From Hypomyces perniciosus (lineage: Eukaryota; Ascomycota; Sordariomycetes; Hypocreales; Hypocreaceae), in the NCBI GenBank assembly GCA_008477525.1, contig SPDT01000005.1, positions 1,054,001 through 1,118,000 on the forward strand: a stretch of 64,000 nt of DNA, in the 5' to 3' direction. Shown piece by piece: positions 24,518 through 36,562 of the stretch. The notes beneath the pieces are model-generated. The model was not told where the DNA came from. It saw nothing but the letters and a program-made list of their open reading frames with translations, and searched no databases. How positions within the stretch are numbered: position 1 is the stretch's first letter; every line of letters starts with the position of its first letter. The position numbers and the translations under genes were made by a program.

Positions 24518-25465
24518 ATGCCGCTCTTGCCCGCGTCGTACCGCACTGAGTCCCACGACTTGGCTGCGCCGAGCCGTTATACCGGAGCCTGCATGAAGAC
24601 AGAGCTTGACCTGCACAGGCTGAGCAAAGTCTCCGGCTGGCTGTGGATCGCGGGTCGGCTCATGCCGCCTCGTCCGCTGCACTACCAGCTCCTGCTTAGC
24701 CGGGAGATCTTCGTCACGGAGCGGATGGACATGCATCTCGTCTGGACAACGGGCCGAATCTTCGTTAAACCTATCCCGCGCTTCCTGCTCGAGCCCTGCT
24801 TCTGGACCGAATGTCTCTGCTGCGGACAAGGATGCGACTGCTCTGAGGAAGAAGCTAACTCTCAAGGAAGCGTCCAGGAATGCGAGCGTCGAAAGCTTTG
24901 GAAATGCGCGCTCGGGTTCCTGTTCTCCTATGCTGCGCTGATCTGTCACGAGAGCGACTTCTTGATGGCGAAGGAGAAGCACTTGCTCCCGGAAGAGGTG
25001 CAATGGTCCAGCTGGATAAGCTTCGTCGAGCAACTTGACACGGAGCACATCTACCCGGACATCGACCCGCGATTCTACCGCGGAGAGCTTCGTTTGAGCC
25101 GGCTGAACAAGATATACCGTGTGTCGCAAACCCCGCTGCACGGCTACATGGCTCGCTGGAATCAGTACGGCGCATTCTTTCGAGATAATTTTGCCTGGCT
25201 AGCCGGGACGACGGTCTACATCGCAGTTGTCCTGACCGCGATGCAGGTTGGACTCGCCACTAACGTTCTCGCTGACAACGACGCCTTCCAGTCTGCGTCG
25301 TACGGCTTCTCCGTCTTCTCCATTCTGGGACCGCTCATTTGCGCCGGGCTTATCGTCCTGGCATTCTGTTTTATTTTTGTCGACAACTGGATCAAGACCG
25401 TAACCAAGAAAAAGAATCGGCTTCGACACATTCTGCGCGGACCTGGTCACAGGTCGAGCAAGTGA
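24518..25465 (+). CDS. DUF6601-like two-TM fungal membrane protein
   Basis: 315 residues from the ATG at 24518. A conserved soluble half contains ELDLHRLSKVSGWLWIAGRL, PPRPLHYQLLLSREIFVTE, MDMHLVWTTGRIFVKPIPRF and a Cys-rich CLCCGQGCDC cluster, followed by two membrane helices (about residues 228-253 and 265-292) and a basic C-terminal tail. I recognise this pattern as the fungal family of unknown function DUF6601; the function is unknown. A further upstream exon is likely: an ATG at 24326 opens MATSRNGGGMGRQRSR, and a donor GTATTT at 24374 with acceptor CTAACAG ending at 24436 would keep frame and add residues SPPFSIRLLKQKDNRD. That extension is less certain, so only the main exon is given. 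Intact and presumably constitutive. Confidence 0.7.
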   Translation: MPLLPASYRTESHDLAAPSRYTGACMKTELDLHRLSKVSGWLWIAGRLMPPRPLHYQLLLSREIFVTERMDMHLVWTTGRIFVKPIPRFLLEPCFWTECLCCGQGCDCSEEEANSQGSVQECERRKLWKCALGFLFSYAALICHESDFLMAKEKHLLPEEVQWSSWISFVEQLDTEHIYPDIDPRFYRGELRLSRLNKIYRVSQTPLHGYMARWNQYGAFFRDNFAWLAGTTVYIAVVLTAMQVGLATNVLADNDAFQSASYGFSVFSILGPLICAGLIVLAFCFIFVDNWIKTVTKKKNRLRHILRGPGHRSSK

Positions 25466-27159
25466 GGTTTTGCGGGAGCAGGGCAAGGACGAGCAGAAGG
25501 ATATCCTACACGGATATTGGCTTGTCTAGCGTTGGGAGCCACACAGTCTCGTCTTTCAACTTCTTGGTCGGTGTACGGCCAAGTGGAGTGGGTGTGCATA
25601 GTCGTTTGATACTCGACGAAGCTGCAGCCAAGTAAGCCATCGTTGTTACACTTCAGGTACTCTCTGACCTTCTGCTTGTTGCTCAACCGGCTTATTACTC
25701 GACCCCCTTGATTCCTTGCCGATCCACAACCTTTTGAACTTGATGGGGATAGGAACGAGTCCATACGTTGCTGCTAGGGCGGTGTTTCGTCGAGGTCCAG
25801 GCGGGACGGACGGAAACGCAGATGAGGAAGATGATGATGGCAATGGAACAGAGCGACATGGCAGCTGGGATGCAAGTAGCAACGATTGATATCATGACGA
25901 TGAATGCGTCGGAGCTGCACGTCTAAGGAAGACAGGGCGGTGCCACATCTAGGCGGATGCGGGCCGTCCCTCGTCTAGTGCCCGACCGTCTAGGAGGGGT
26001 TGCACGACTATAGTCTATTTGCGATGGAGCAAGGCCTCATCGGTTCTGAGACATCGAGGACATGGCTCCGTTCATCGAGGAATACATCGAAAGCACGGTG
26101 GTGAGCTTGGTACAGCACGTTCTGCGGGCTGGTCCCGTAACAGCTCTACTGCTGGCCGACATAAGAAGAGCTGCACAACCGCGTCACTGCGTCGTGTGAA
26201 TGAGCTCAAGCTCGTCGGCGCCCGCCATGAGAAGACATTGGAACCTGCAGAATGTCGTGAGGCTAGAAATGTATGGAGTGTGAGATACGGAGCAGAGATA
26301 AGAAAGCAGGAGAATGGTCCGAGCGGCTTAGACAACCTCGAAGAAGTGACTAAGCAGGGCCAGAAGCGGAATTCAGCCGAAACAGACTAAAAGTGTTAGG
26401 GCCATCATTAGAGCAGTACTTCGCCGTATGTTAAAGTTGCGCACTGTATAAGCCACATGTCCCGGGAAAATGATCCCGTGCTGGCAGAAGTTCAACACAA
26501 AAATGCGGACAACTTATTTTGGCCCCTTATTTCGGCGCCTACTGTAAGTAAAATCTTATAATATATTTTGTATACTTTACTGACTAAAACTCCTTAGCAG
26601 AAGTCTCGTATTTTAAGCGCAGCGCCCGGTGTCCTGTATTATCCATATGCTGATTACAAGCACGCTGGGTGCCGGGCTGAGAAGCGTAGTTGCCATGTCT
26701 TGAGTTCGATGGGCGGCATACCCCTTTCGCGGTAGAGGGCATTCCGTAGCGTCGTTCTCGAAGTTAGAAGGATGGCCCTGACAGCTTGTAAGAGCGATTG
26801 CTGTTGCTGGTAAAGGATCCCGGTTCGCATAATTTTTCCACCCCTCTTTATTGATGGAGCTGGATGGCCTGGAAACAGCAGGGTGGGTTCCATGTAACCT
26901 AAGGCAGTCGGAAGGGCTGCCTCTAGTAGTCCGTCGTAGCTGTTTGTTAGGCTTAGTAGGTGTAAGGCTAGAGCACTAGCCTTGATAGCCGGACTTATCT
27001 ACATGAACTTTAGATTTGAGCCCGCGGTCGAACCAAGGACCTAAGCTGACAATTACCTGCTCGGGGTATTGCTTACTTACTTTGCCTTGGGATTTAAGCT
27101 TTTTTCTGCCAATCTTCAATATTACTTAACCCGTTGTCCCGCAATGCCTTGTGTATATT
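25466..27159. other. Intergenic, likely repeat-derived
   Basis: No gene is supported. Open frames at 25695-25895 (-) and 26019-26390 (+) lack recognisable domains. From about 26400 on, the composition is more AT-rich and patchy, as in decayed transposon DNA, leading into a mariner-end repeat. Confidence 0.35.
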
Positions 27160-27455
27160 CAGTGACCCTGGGTGCCTCAACGGGGGTATACGCGTAGACG
27201 CCGAGTACTATTAGGAGTAATATTAAGTAGTCCCCGAAGACAGGTCATGCGAGTGAAGGAAAAACCGCAGCGCACTAACAAACAAACATCTCACATATGT
27301 GTGGATTTGTTAATATACAGTGTTTACTTTCAATCTCTTAGTGATGTACCTAGGTGGGAGGTCCTGGCGATGAAGGCTATTAGAAGATAAAAAGTAGGAC
27401 GATGTTCTGGGATAATGATTAGCGAAAGCTGAACCTGCGATGTCTGTAGGTATTC
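27160..27455 (+). repeat. Terminal repeat of a mariner-like element, copy 2
   Basis: Direct-orientation relative of 15528-15785. It shares CAGTGACCCTG at the start, AGGTCATGCGAGTGAAGGAAA, the CACTAACAAA/TTTGTTA hairpin, and CTGCGATGTCTGTAGGTATT at the end. No transposase reading frame follows, so this is a solo or non-autonomous remnant. Confidence 0.65.
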
Positions 27456-27606
27456 GTAAGATTGGTATGGTGGAGATGAAGATAGAGTGGAACTAGCCAC
27501 ATTGGTGGCTTGACCCGGAAAACCCATCACCGACACCAATCCCTTTTCCAGACCTCAAACAACACCTGCACTTTCAACACTCATCCCGACGCGGTAATGA
27601 CTAACA

Positions 27607-29646
27607 ATGGATGGTCATGGCCATCTTGGGCTTTCACCCCAATGTGGGATCTGCGCAGATACAATATTGAGGCATGAACGGGTGATAGCAAGTATGAGAA
27701 TCTCTTAGCCTTAACTGCTCTTTATTTCACTATATCGTTCCTCAGCTCCTTTATTAACATCGTTCTGCAGTCTTCAGTAACAATAATCCGACTTCCTACG
27801 GTCGCACCCGGCCATTTCCTTTCCCATAACCAGGCCATACCATTACGAGGGTCGATGATTTTCTACTCTGCCGTTACCCAGACTGCAAGAAGTGCGCCGC
27901 ATCGCCCGAATTCGCTCCGATACACTATGACTGCTATAGGATTTTCAGAAAGGAATGTGCTATCAAAGGCGCTAATGCCTTATACCGGCTCTGGGTATTG
28001 GCTGCGTGGAGAAACCCTTGGCGAGGAGCGCAGCCTATTTATCTATCTAGTAAGGCGTTTGATACGGATACACTTCGAACAACAGCCGAACTATACAGAT
28101 TACCACAGCTATACAAGTTGCCAGTAGAGCTGCTTCAGATGATTCAAGGCTACTCTAGACATTCCCTGTTTTAAAGGTGTATGTCGACGCTTCGATTGGC
28201 AGACTATGTGTCGAGTACAAAACCACAGTCGTTCCAAACTGTTCGACTGAATGAAATTCTCTCTTGGGAGCGCAACGGTAAGCTAGAGTATGCCGAATCC
28301 CTATCGCTGTCTCTAGCGATACAAGTAACCATCGATTCCAACGGGATTAGCTAATTGGAACGCCTTGCTCGCATCCCCAATATTCAGGAGAGTACTCTCG
28401 CTCTAACCAGTCCGCCTTCATCGTCGAGCATAGGACGTCGATCTCTGGAGTAATAGCGCAGCTTCAGGTATGTATTAGTTACCAGTCCCTCCCAAATATA
28501 TTGTGTAATCTCATTTGTCTTCAAGGACGGTCTCCTGCGTCTCCAATTACCCCCTGAACGGCGGACACTACCTATATGGAACACTCCAGCCCCGCCTAGG
28601 TTGCTCTCTTGCAAAGCTTTTCCTGCAGAGGCCTCTTCTTGGCAGCGTTTCTCTGCTATTGAAATGGATAAGATAAGAGGCATTACCTTCTTTTACTCCA
28701 CAGGCCAGCTCTTCGGCATTCATATTCACCACTCGGACGAATCATCTGCTTTATCGACATACGAACGTGTCAGGTAACAAGGACCCTTGTTGTCGGATAA
28801 AGTGTGGGTTAAGAGGTGGAGACTCTGTTAATTGGGATAATGGGAAGAAGGAATATAATGACGCGAAGGAGAGGAACGCGACGCGTTCCCTAGGCATTAT
28901 AAAACTGGCTGGCTAAGGAACTATTGGAAAGAAACGCAGAACACGCAGGCACAGAGAGACCAATTGAGATAGATTACAGGTGGCATCAACCCCTATTTCG
29001 TATTGTGGCTGCTGACTACGATACACGTTACGTGACAGAACGTTTCTCAAATAGACGTCGGCAAGGCATTGTGTGGATCTATTTACCTATCTTGAAAGGT
29101 GATCGGTTGCTTGTTCTAGGTGTTCGTGAAAAACCCCACCAGAGCTTTAATATCCTCGCTCGGATGGAGAAAATTGGCGAGGTCATTATTGGACAATACG
29201 GGACAGGTAGCTTCAAGGACAGGTGTTCGGGCAGAGCTGCGCCTGTGACCTTAATTCACGGCGAGCCGAGGGAGGGGCTTCCAATCCCGTTCTTCGGCGC
29301 ATACTGCAGACTGCCCTCGGATCCAGGCCTTCCAAAGCGATTTCCCCCGGAAATGCATGGTCCTAACCCGATTGGTGATGATTCCTACTTCTCATGAGCG
29401 CCCTCAGCCGGCGTTTCGTCCACTCTTGTCTTCTATGATCAGAGCACCGGCTTTTGTAGAGGTATCTTGTTCCAATATCGCAACGGTGGGTCCCGGACTG
29501 TTGGATAATGTCGACTGCATGTGGATCGAGCAGAGAACGTTGTTGGACCGCGCGAACTTTGTTTCCGAGCCGAATCATATCTCTCACGTTGGAATCTATC
29601 AATCGCAGATCAACAGTATGAGGGCACAGAGATGACTCAAAAATGA
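27607..29646 (+). pseudogene. F-box-type fungal protein gene, RIP-damaged
   Basis: A long protein can still be read through many lesions on the plus strand. It starts MDGHGHLGLSPQCGICAD, continues with DDFLLCRYPDCKKCAASP, LYRLWVLAAWRNPWRGAQP and a F-box-like LPVELLQMIQGYSRHSLF (stop at 28172-28174, where Trp is expected). SLSLAIQVTIDSN with a stop at 28352-28354, then GQLFGIHIHHSDESSALSTYER follow. A junk segment of about 0.25 kb (28780-29030) interrupts before GIVWIYLPILKGDRLLVLGVR and VIIGQYGTGSFKD. The end carries FCRGILFQYRNGGSRTVG, a stop at 29506-29508, then CRLHVDRAENVV. Frames shift several times. Several stops fit C-to-T change at CpA. I recall intact relatives as large F-box proteins common in Sordariomycetes, function unknown. 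Confidence 0.7.
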
Positions 29647-30652
29647 TAGAATTCGACACTCTTGCTGATCCCAAGTTAGGTGGGAAAAGCTGCTACTTAA
29701 ATACATAAAATCTAGCGAATAAAATTATAGAAATGAGTGTTGATTCCGGATCCGGTTGTTGACTGATGATGCGATGGATCCGGCCATAATCATTGACACT
29801 CCTGCTTCCGCTACGTAACATCTTTGTCGAGCTCAGGCATTAACCTTTCTTCATCATCTCCGCTGTGCCATTTCCATCAATACTTTTCGCTAGATATACA
29901 GCAGCCGTTGAAGTTATGGGGAAACGCTAAGAGAAAAATTTCAAGAATGTTAAGAAGATTTTTTGTGGTGGTGAAGCGTCGGCATCTTCACTTCCGACCA
30001 GGACGCTGTCTACAGGTACTTTAAATAGCAGCGTTATAGCTTCGAAGCTCTTCCCAGTATCCAACCTGCCAAGCCTTAAGATAGATATGATGTATAAACA
30101 GTCCGAATACTTCGCCCAGTCCAACGAAGCTATAAAATGCCCCTTTAAGCTCGCCTGCCAACCAGCCCAAGACCGCTATATCAAGCGCCGAGCCACAGAA
30201 GGGAACTACGACAGATCTCCAACAGATTTCGAGTGCCATGGAAACACATGTTCCGTCTGTCCCACACGTCGCCGATCCTCTTGCCGAGGTAGACCTAGGG
30301 GCTGAAAGAATAGTCAGAAAGACTACGGAGAGTAAATGAGGTGCTATATGCGGTGGGGTTAGTAGATGTAGTATGATTCCAAAGAAGGGCAAGTCAGCTA
30401 TTGCAATAATATTTCCTTATCTAATATGCCAAGAACGCCCATTGTTCAGAACAACCATACAGAAATATCACGATCAAGGAACCTCTCAATATCTTCAAGT
30501 TCAATTGTATTGTAAAGACAATACAGGTAAACCATGTAAAGACTCTGCCACACCTCAGAGCTCATCACAATTCCCACTTCCGCTGCGCGAGACCAGAAGC
30601 TGGTTTGATGAGCAAAGAGCCAATGTGTGTGGTTGACCGTTCCCTACCATTT
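29647..30652. other. Intergenic with a possible decayed membrane-protein frame
   Basis: On the minus strand, 30021-30390 stays open for about 120 codons with hydrophobic segments (FFGIILHLL, GAFYSFVGLGEVFGLFI) but has no start codon in a good position and no partner exon. It may be a remnant. Nothing else is supported. Confidence 0.3.
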
Positions 30653-31444
30653 TCATTTTTTTTTGTCGCCGACCAAGACTACCCATCCAAGCCCTTGCAT
30701 CAATTCTATTACTGAAAGGCTTAGAGCTCTATCGTAGACTCTGACGATAATCTTGTTCAGTGAAGAAATGGCTTTGAGCTGCGCATCAATTTGCGACAAT
30801 GCCTCTTGAATGAACAGCAAGTTGTCCTGGTCTGTCTTGATCAGGCCGCTGGAATTTTGGCTATGAATATGAGTTTCCAGTGTCGTTAGATTGGTGCACT
30901 TTTCTTGAAGGAGTTCCAAAATCTGCAAGCCATCTTCTCTGAGGTTAACTGCTCCTGGTCGACCTTCTACACTCTCCGCGACTGGGAAGTTGATGCTAAG
31001 GTGAGATAGCAAACCTGCGTTTATAGACCCGATGCAGTTTAGAAAGGATTGTAGGAGGCGGACTTGCTGCTGCGTCGTATCCACGAGAGTAAAATGATTC
31101 GCATAGAGCACTGCGCTAGCCTCACTGTGCATCTGTCGGTTGGTGTATAGTAATGTAAGCCATCGAAATGGCCTGTCGGGCGCAAAAGTCTCTACTCGAG
31201 AACCCGTGTCTTGAAAAAGGTAAAGTGGATGCGCCACAATGAGCACTCTTCTGTAAATGTTATTGCGAATCTCGCGAGGCAGGCTAAAAAAGCTGATTGC
31301 AGCCGAGCCCGCTAGCTGTGAGAACGCCCTTTCCGATCTCGAGCCTGGCACGGGAGGAAGGTGTTGGGGTACTAGTGATTGGGGGGCGCGAGTGACAGGC
31401 GATGTTGTATTCGAGGTCTGAAAACCCTTGTCTCCGGAATCCAT
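30653..31444 (-). CDS. F-box-like protein (fungal DUF7730-type)
   Basis: Single-exon gene of 263 residues. After a Ser/Thr/Pro-rich head of about 45 residues comes ISFFSLPREIRNNIYRRVLI, the short leader helix pair seen in fungal F-box-like proteins, then LLYTNRQMHSEASAVLYANH, the conserved second motif of that family, and a helical C-terminal half. Proteins of this type may recruit targets to SCF ubiquitin ligases, but most are uncharacterised and binding to Skp1 is only presumed. The reading frame is intact, unlike the F-box-type pseudogene just upstream. It is transcribed divergently from the second NLR gene, with about 0.7 kb between the starts. Confidence 0.6.
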   Translation of the reverse strand: MDSGDKGFQTSNTTSPVTRAPQSLVPQHLPPVPGSRSERAFSQLAGSAAISFFSLPREIRNNIYRRVLIVAHPLYLFQDTGSRVETFAPDRPFRWLTLLYTNRQMHSEASAVLYANHFTLVDTTQQQVRLLQSFLNCIGSINAGLLSHLSINFPVAESVEGRPGAVNLREDGLQILELLQEKCTNLTTLETHIHSQNSSGLIKTDQDNLLFIQEALSQIDAQLKAISSLNKIIVRVYDRALSLSVIELMQGLGWVVLVGDKKK

Positions 31445-32159
31445 AACAATTCGATATTGCTGACGCAGAATACTCTGAGAAACGTGTTGCGGTGCGATGG
31501 AAGTTTATCGACTTCCGCCAGTTCCGTTAAAACCGGGGATGCAAGTCAATGCACAAGAGGTAGGCAAATGCAGAGTGCAGATTTTGAAAGCTCTGCCTCG
31601 GCTGGATATTGTGAAAGGTAACTGGTTCGATGAGGCAGGCGATTGAGGCAGATCTGATGCTGCGCTGCTAGGTATCCACTTCCTTCAAAAAAGTGTGTTG
31701 AAAAGGCGACTGGTACGAGTGGCGATCGATCATAACCGGAAATGGTATCTCTGGACGTAGTCTGGCCATGAAGTTATGTTAGATACTCTTCGCACAGAAT
31801 GCGTTATATTCTTCCACGTACCGATCGCGATGAGTCCGCAAGCGTAGTTGATGGAAAAGTTTCGACGATGGGCGATTAGTTCATGATATTTTCCCCTCTT
31901 TCCGCGTTCTGTATGAGAGAGAAATTAGTTGCGTGGGCGGAGATGCGTGATTTTAAGATGTGCGGCAGGAGCCAGATCGATATTTGTGTGGGCGGGGTAT
32001 GCCTGGCGGTCAATAAAGTGGGATTAGCGTCGAATTCTTGAACTAAAGTCCCTTCGGTCGTGTGTACCACTCCCCCCTAAATATATACCAGGGTATTAAT
32101 GTCCTCCAGCCACGCTCTGTTCAACAATCCACCTGCGTACGTTGGAATTCTGTATCACT
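31445..32159. other. Divergent intergenic region before the second NLR
   Basis: Holds the upstream regions of the F-box-like gene and the NLR gene. A TATA-like AAATATATAC lies at about 32079-32088, some 75 nt before the NLR start. No gene supported. Confidence 0.35.
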
Positions 32160-35100
32160 ATGACGTCGTCTTCAACAGCGCAGAAAGAAAGCTTCCGGCA
32201 CAGGTTGTACGAGCGACTGAATCGATTTCGACGTAAATCCCGAGATACTTTGGACGATGCCAGTATTCACTTGCCTCCAAGAACTGAGGCAGACCCAAAT
32301 CTTGTGACCAAGTGAGTGTTATATCTTACCGGCCAGATCTTGCTAATCAGGTAAGCAGTCCGGCTTCAATTTCCCAGTATGCGACATCCACTGCCAGCTC
32401 ACTACCTTTGAACCAAGCGAGTGATGTCTCTAGGGAGTCGAACACCACCAGAGGTCATGAAGCTCAAATCCAACCCGATCAAAGTGCTCTTCATACACGC
32501 GATCTTGAACAGGATTCTACCAATCAGTTAACTCTTGGTGAAAACATTGGCAGTGTGGTTGTTTCTTCGGACCTTTGGAGCGCAGCATACCGTGAAGCAG
32601 TTGAAAGTCTTGGTAAAGACATAGACGTTGCTATTCTCAAGGGCAACAATGTCGCGCAGCTATTCAGAGAACTCGAGGAGATTGACAAGGAGGCAACTCA
32701 TGAGTCCGCCTTCTTGCGGGGTGTGAAATATTTACGCTCTTTACAAGTACCACTCGAGGGATTCAAGCTGGCGTTGGACCTGGCGAGTCCACTGACCAGT
32801 TTTCAACCAACCGCAGTAACGGTTTTTGGTGTGGTCAGAAGCGTGACAGCGGTGAGCTCTTTTCATTGAAATATTACCCCTTGCACGTCTGTGAGAATGA
32901 GCACACAGAAACACTGACTTACATCTACACAGATTGCTATCAGCCTTGCAACTGCTGATCTGGAGTTTGCGAAACAAATTGGGGAAATGCTGGAGCAAAT
33001 CTCCTACATCGATGATTGTGACACGCTCGGCCAGAAAGCAAATAAGGAAGACATACACAAGGTAATCTACAGTGAATTTTTTCGAAGCTTTTCTAATATT
33101 CTACAGGCACTCGTCTTGGTGTATCAGAAAATTTTAGAGTTCTATAAAGCCGCATTTGAGATTCTTACCAGGAAAGGAGCCAAATTGGTGATGAAGATGA
33201 TCTTGGAGAACGACCGTCTGCCAAACATTGTCCAAGACTTCTTAAGACGCGCTGATACTCTGCGAAAACTTGTACAAAAAGCGACGTGGGAGATTGTTGA
33301 GGATATCAAAGCTATGCTCTACGATCGTGAAAGTAAGTTCTTATACGCTCAAATCTGGTAGATACATGCTTATCCGGCTTCAGTTGCTAGGTGGCTAGGT
33401 AGCGGCAAGATGAGTCGGCAGAGTCAATACCATGCATATCTGCAGGAACTTCGAGCTGATCAGGCTTGCGAATTCTTGCTGACAGATGCTAACTTCATCA
33501 ATTGGTATCGCGCCTCCGATTCCCAACAGTTGGTGATTCTTGGCGATATGGGCTTTGGGAAAACTGTTGCGATCGCATTTCTTGTAGACGAGCTGAGTCG
33601 AAGAAATGAGTACCAATTACCTCAGCCCAAGATATGCTATTACTATTGCCGAGACGACGAGACTGGCCGGGCTATCCATATATTCTCTGCTCTGATTCTA
33701 GCGCTCCTTGAACAGCTCTCTGGTCTGAAAAAAACCTTCTACGAATGGTATAAGAAGAGCCAGGCTTCTGGAAATTTTGAGCCAGCGACAAATATAAGGA
33801 AACTAGAAGAGTTTCTACAAAAGGTGCTGGAAACACTCGATCGTCCACTTTTCGTCGTTATTGATGGCCTGGATGAGTGCGATAGAGGATCTCGGAACAC
33901 TCTTCTCAAATTATTGAAAACTTTATCGCAAAAGACTTCCAGGCTCAAAATTTTACTTTCTTCCCGTCCTCAAGAAGAGATCTTGGAACAGCTGGACGAA
34001 ACGGCTATGATTGACCTGGGTTCTGACGCTAAGCGAGATGGCATTATCGTTGAGCAAACAGTCGAGAGGCAATTATTTTATTTGTCGGAAGATGTCAAAG
34101 CACTCGTCATAGAGAGACTATCTCGTTTGGCGCAAGGAAGCGCTATATGGACGAAGATGGTTATTGAACTTATCGAAGTCCGTGGAATTAGAGCGCTTGG
34201 TCCGATGCGTCTCTTTCTGGAAGAAATACCGCTGCCTGGGCAGCTCTCAAAGCTCTACGTCACTTTACTTTCACGATGCACTTCAAACGACCCCGAAAAT
34301 CAGGAACTTGCCAGTATAGCTTTGAAACTTCTTGCTATCACCCGCAGACCTCTTAGCATATTAGAACTCTCCTGGGCTGTTGCGTTGGCTGCATCGCAGC
34401 AGGAGGTTGCCACCGTGGCCGCTCTTGCTAAGCTGGTAGACCATCAAAGAGTAACGAGTCTTATCCACCCATTCATTAGTCGCATCGATTTCAGTGACTT
34501 AAGGAAGCGTCAAGTTCAGCTCATACACCAGTCGGTAAAGGAATTCATCATAAAAGAATGGACTTCGAATCGGCCTCGTCTGCAAGGTTCGGCTATCTCA
34601 ATAGCAACTGATCAAGATGTTATTGACCAACGCATTGAGAGTCTGGAGGCATGGGTTTTAGATATCTGCATCAGGTATCTTCTATTAGATGATATTGGCA
34701 ACACTGATCTATTCTCTGAAGAACAACTGGCAATCGAAGAGCTGCCTCAAGAATTCGACCTATTCAATTACGACAGCGAGCCAGTCGAGTACGATCCGTG
34801 TTGCACGTGGGAAGCCTGGGAAGAAAACATGATCCGGTATGATCCGACCGAGCGTGGCTTCGGTGAATTCTTCGTCTACGCATCATGCCATTGGCTCGAG
34901 CATTTCGGCGCCATCAAGGTCGCACCTCTTCCAGCCCTGGCAAGTATAGAGAGTCTGTGCCAAGCGGGCTCAACTCGACTTCACAATTGGATTAAACAAA
35001 ACTGTCGTCCGGACTGCGCAATCAAGCCTAGGTTTCAATTTGACAGTAGTTTGTATGATCCACTCAGCATCACTTCGCTCTACGGCTCAGAAGCCATGCT

Positions 35101-36070
35101 ACGTCATATGCTTGAGAACTCGGACTTTGAAAAGGACAAGTTCCTTCCTCGACCAGCTACAGGGGCTGCTGATCAGATTCTCCAGTGGGGTGACCTGTCT
35201 AGGCTCAGAATACTCTTCTTGGAGGGTAAACTTAATCATCAGCTTCAAAATCTTGACTTTTTTCGACTCATCATGAGACAATGGTCTGATCCTGGTACAC
35301 ATTGCCACAACTGGGATCTGGTATTTGACCTCGTCGATTATGTGTTGGGTACATTAGTTCAGGAGCAATGGGGTAATGAACTCTTGTGCATGGCTGCCAG
35401 CGTGGGTTGTATGCCCATAATCCGGCGTTTGATGACTAGAGCTCAGCATGAGCCAGAGCTTAGGATTGAATTGCTGCATGGGTCTCGACGTGAACGAAAA
35501 AATTCATTCTTTGGCAAGTCAGTGCATCAATCGATTGGAGAGGCTGTTTTGGGAAATCATGTTGATGTGGTGGAATACTTGTTGGGGGAGAAGGGCATCG
35601 AGGCACACCTTCAACACCTCAACTCGCGCGGTGAAAACGTTCTGCATCTCGCATCAAGGCTCTGCAACCCAGCGATGTTCCGCCTTTTAGTCCCCCGTTT
35701 CCAGGATGACATGCACCAGACAGACGATCAGGGAGACACAGCCCTCGTGCGGATTATTATGAGCTCTTCAGCTTCACGGGACCGGTATGAGTCGGCGAGG
35801 ATTCTGCTCTTGCAAGGCGATTCCAATGGGAATAACCATTTTTGGGACGAGCAGCAGAATCCTTTGCGGATGGCTGTGCGGCTTGGAGATTTAGATATGT
35901 GCCGCCTCTTGGTTTGTAGTGGCAAAATGAATCCGCTCTCAGCCCTGACACGTGATAACAATGGGCAAATGGTTTTGAAGGATAAAACTCCGGAGAACGA
36001 GGAGAATGTGTTGGCGATATTGCAATTGCTATGCACATATGCTAACATAACATCGACGTCGGCTGAATGA
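32160..36070 (+). CDS. NLR protein: helical N-terminal domain, NACHT, ankyrin-like C-terminus
   Basis: Four exons, 32160-32311, 32359-32851, 32933-33332 and 33384-36070, encode 1,243 residues. After a Ser/Gln-rich linker an all-helical domain runs from about residue 135 to 340 (DLWSAAYREAVESLG, LASPLTSFQPTAVTVFGVV, ILQALVLVYQKILEFYKAAF). This is the type found ahead of fungal NACHTs (Goodbye-like or DUF7708-like; I cannot separate them by eye). The NACHT domain has Walker A GDMGFGKTVA (about 402), Walker B LFVVIDGLDECDRG (about 504-517) and LLSSRPQEEI. A winged-helix-like region (LIHQSVKEFI) follows. The C-terminal third has degenerate ankyrin-like units such as GENVLHLASRLCNPAMFRLL and NPLRMAVRLGDLDMCRLLV. 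Predicted STAND receptor for non-self or stress recognition; ligand and effector output are unknown. The frame is intact. Confidence 0.85.
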
Positions 36071-36562
36071 TGGCCCCGTGGGCGGGATACTGAGCCAAGA
36101 ACGTCTGGATCGATCGACTTCGTGACACAATCTTGCCGGGATATATCGAGCCGATGGGCCCAAGCCTTAGAGCGGGGTAACTCTGAGCTTCGGATTTAAG
36201 AATCTTCATGTCGACTCTACTATCACGTGATATATGAGTTCATTGACCGTTTCAGCTCGCATGTCCTTGCTTTCGCTCAAAACTGTGTTCTTTTTGTATA
36301 ACCTTGGTGTTGTCTTGGGCTCCTATAGAAACGTCTAGCATTATGAAAATGACCTTCTTCACTTGCTTTTTAGGCAGAGCTGCTTGAGTTCCGATTAAAT
36401 TGCTGCCTGAGATTATCCGCTGACTGACTCTTAAGGGGACAATACAGCAAGAAGTAGGCACCAAAAGGCGAACATGAGGGTCGCCGCGGGCACACGCAAC
36501 GCTTCACCCCCGCCCAACATCGTCTTGCGAGCCGCCAAGGTATCGCGTGCCTGCTGCATCCA
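36071..36562. other. 3' flank of the second NLR, no gene
   Basis: Contains only short overlapping minus-strand frames without motifs. It leads directly into the palindrome-rich repeat. Confidence 0.35.

Noticed and set aside
25695..25895. Minus-strand frame with an N-terminal membrane-like segment
   Set aside because: Only 66 codons, no downstream exon in phase and no motif after the hydrophobic start.
26990..27060. tRNA-like B box (GGTTCGACCGC on the minus strand)
   Set aside because: The surrounding sequence does not fold into a T stem or acceptor stem and no anticodon arm is visible; at best a SINE remnant.
30021..30390. Minus-strand hydrophobic open frame
   Set aside because: No ATG in a suitable place and no splice partner; perhaps a decayed membrane protein, but not supportable as a gene.
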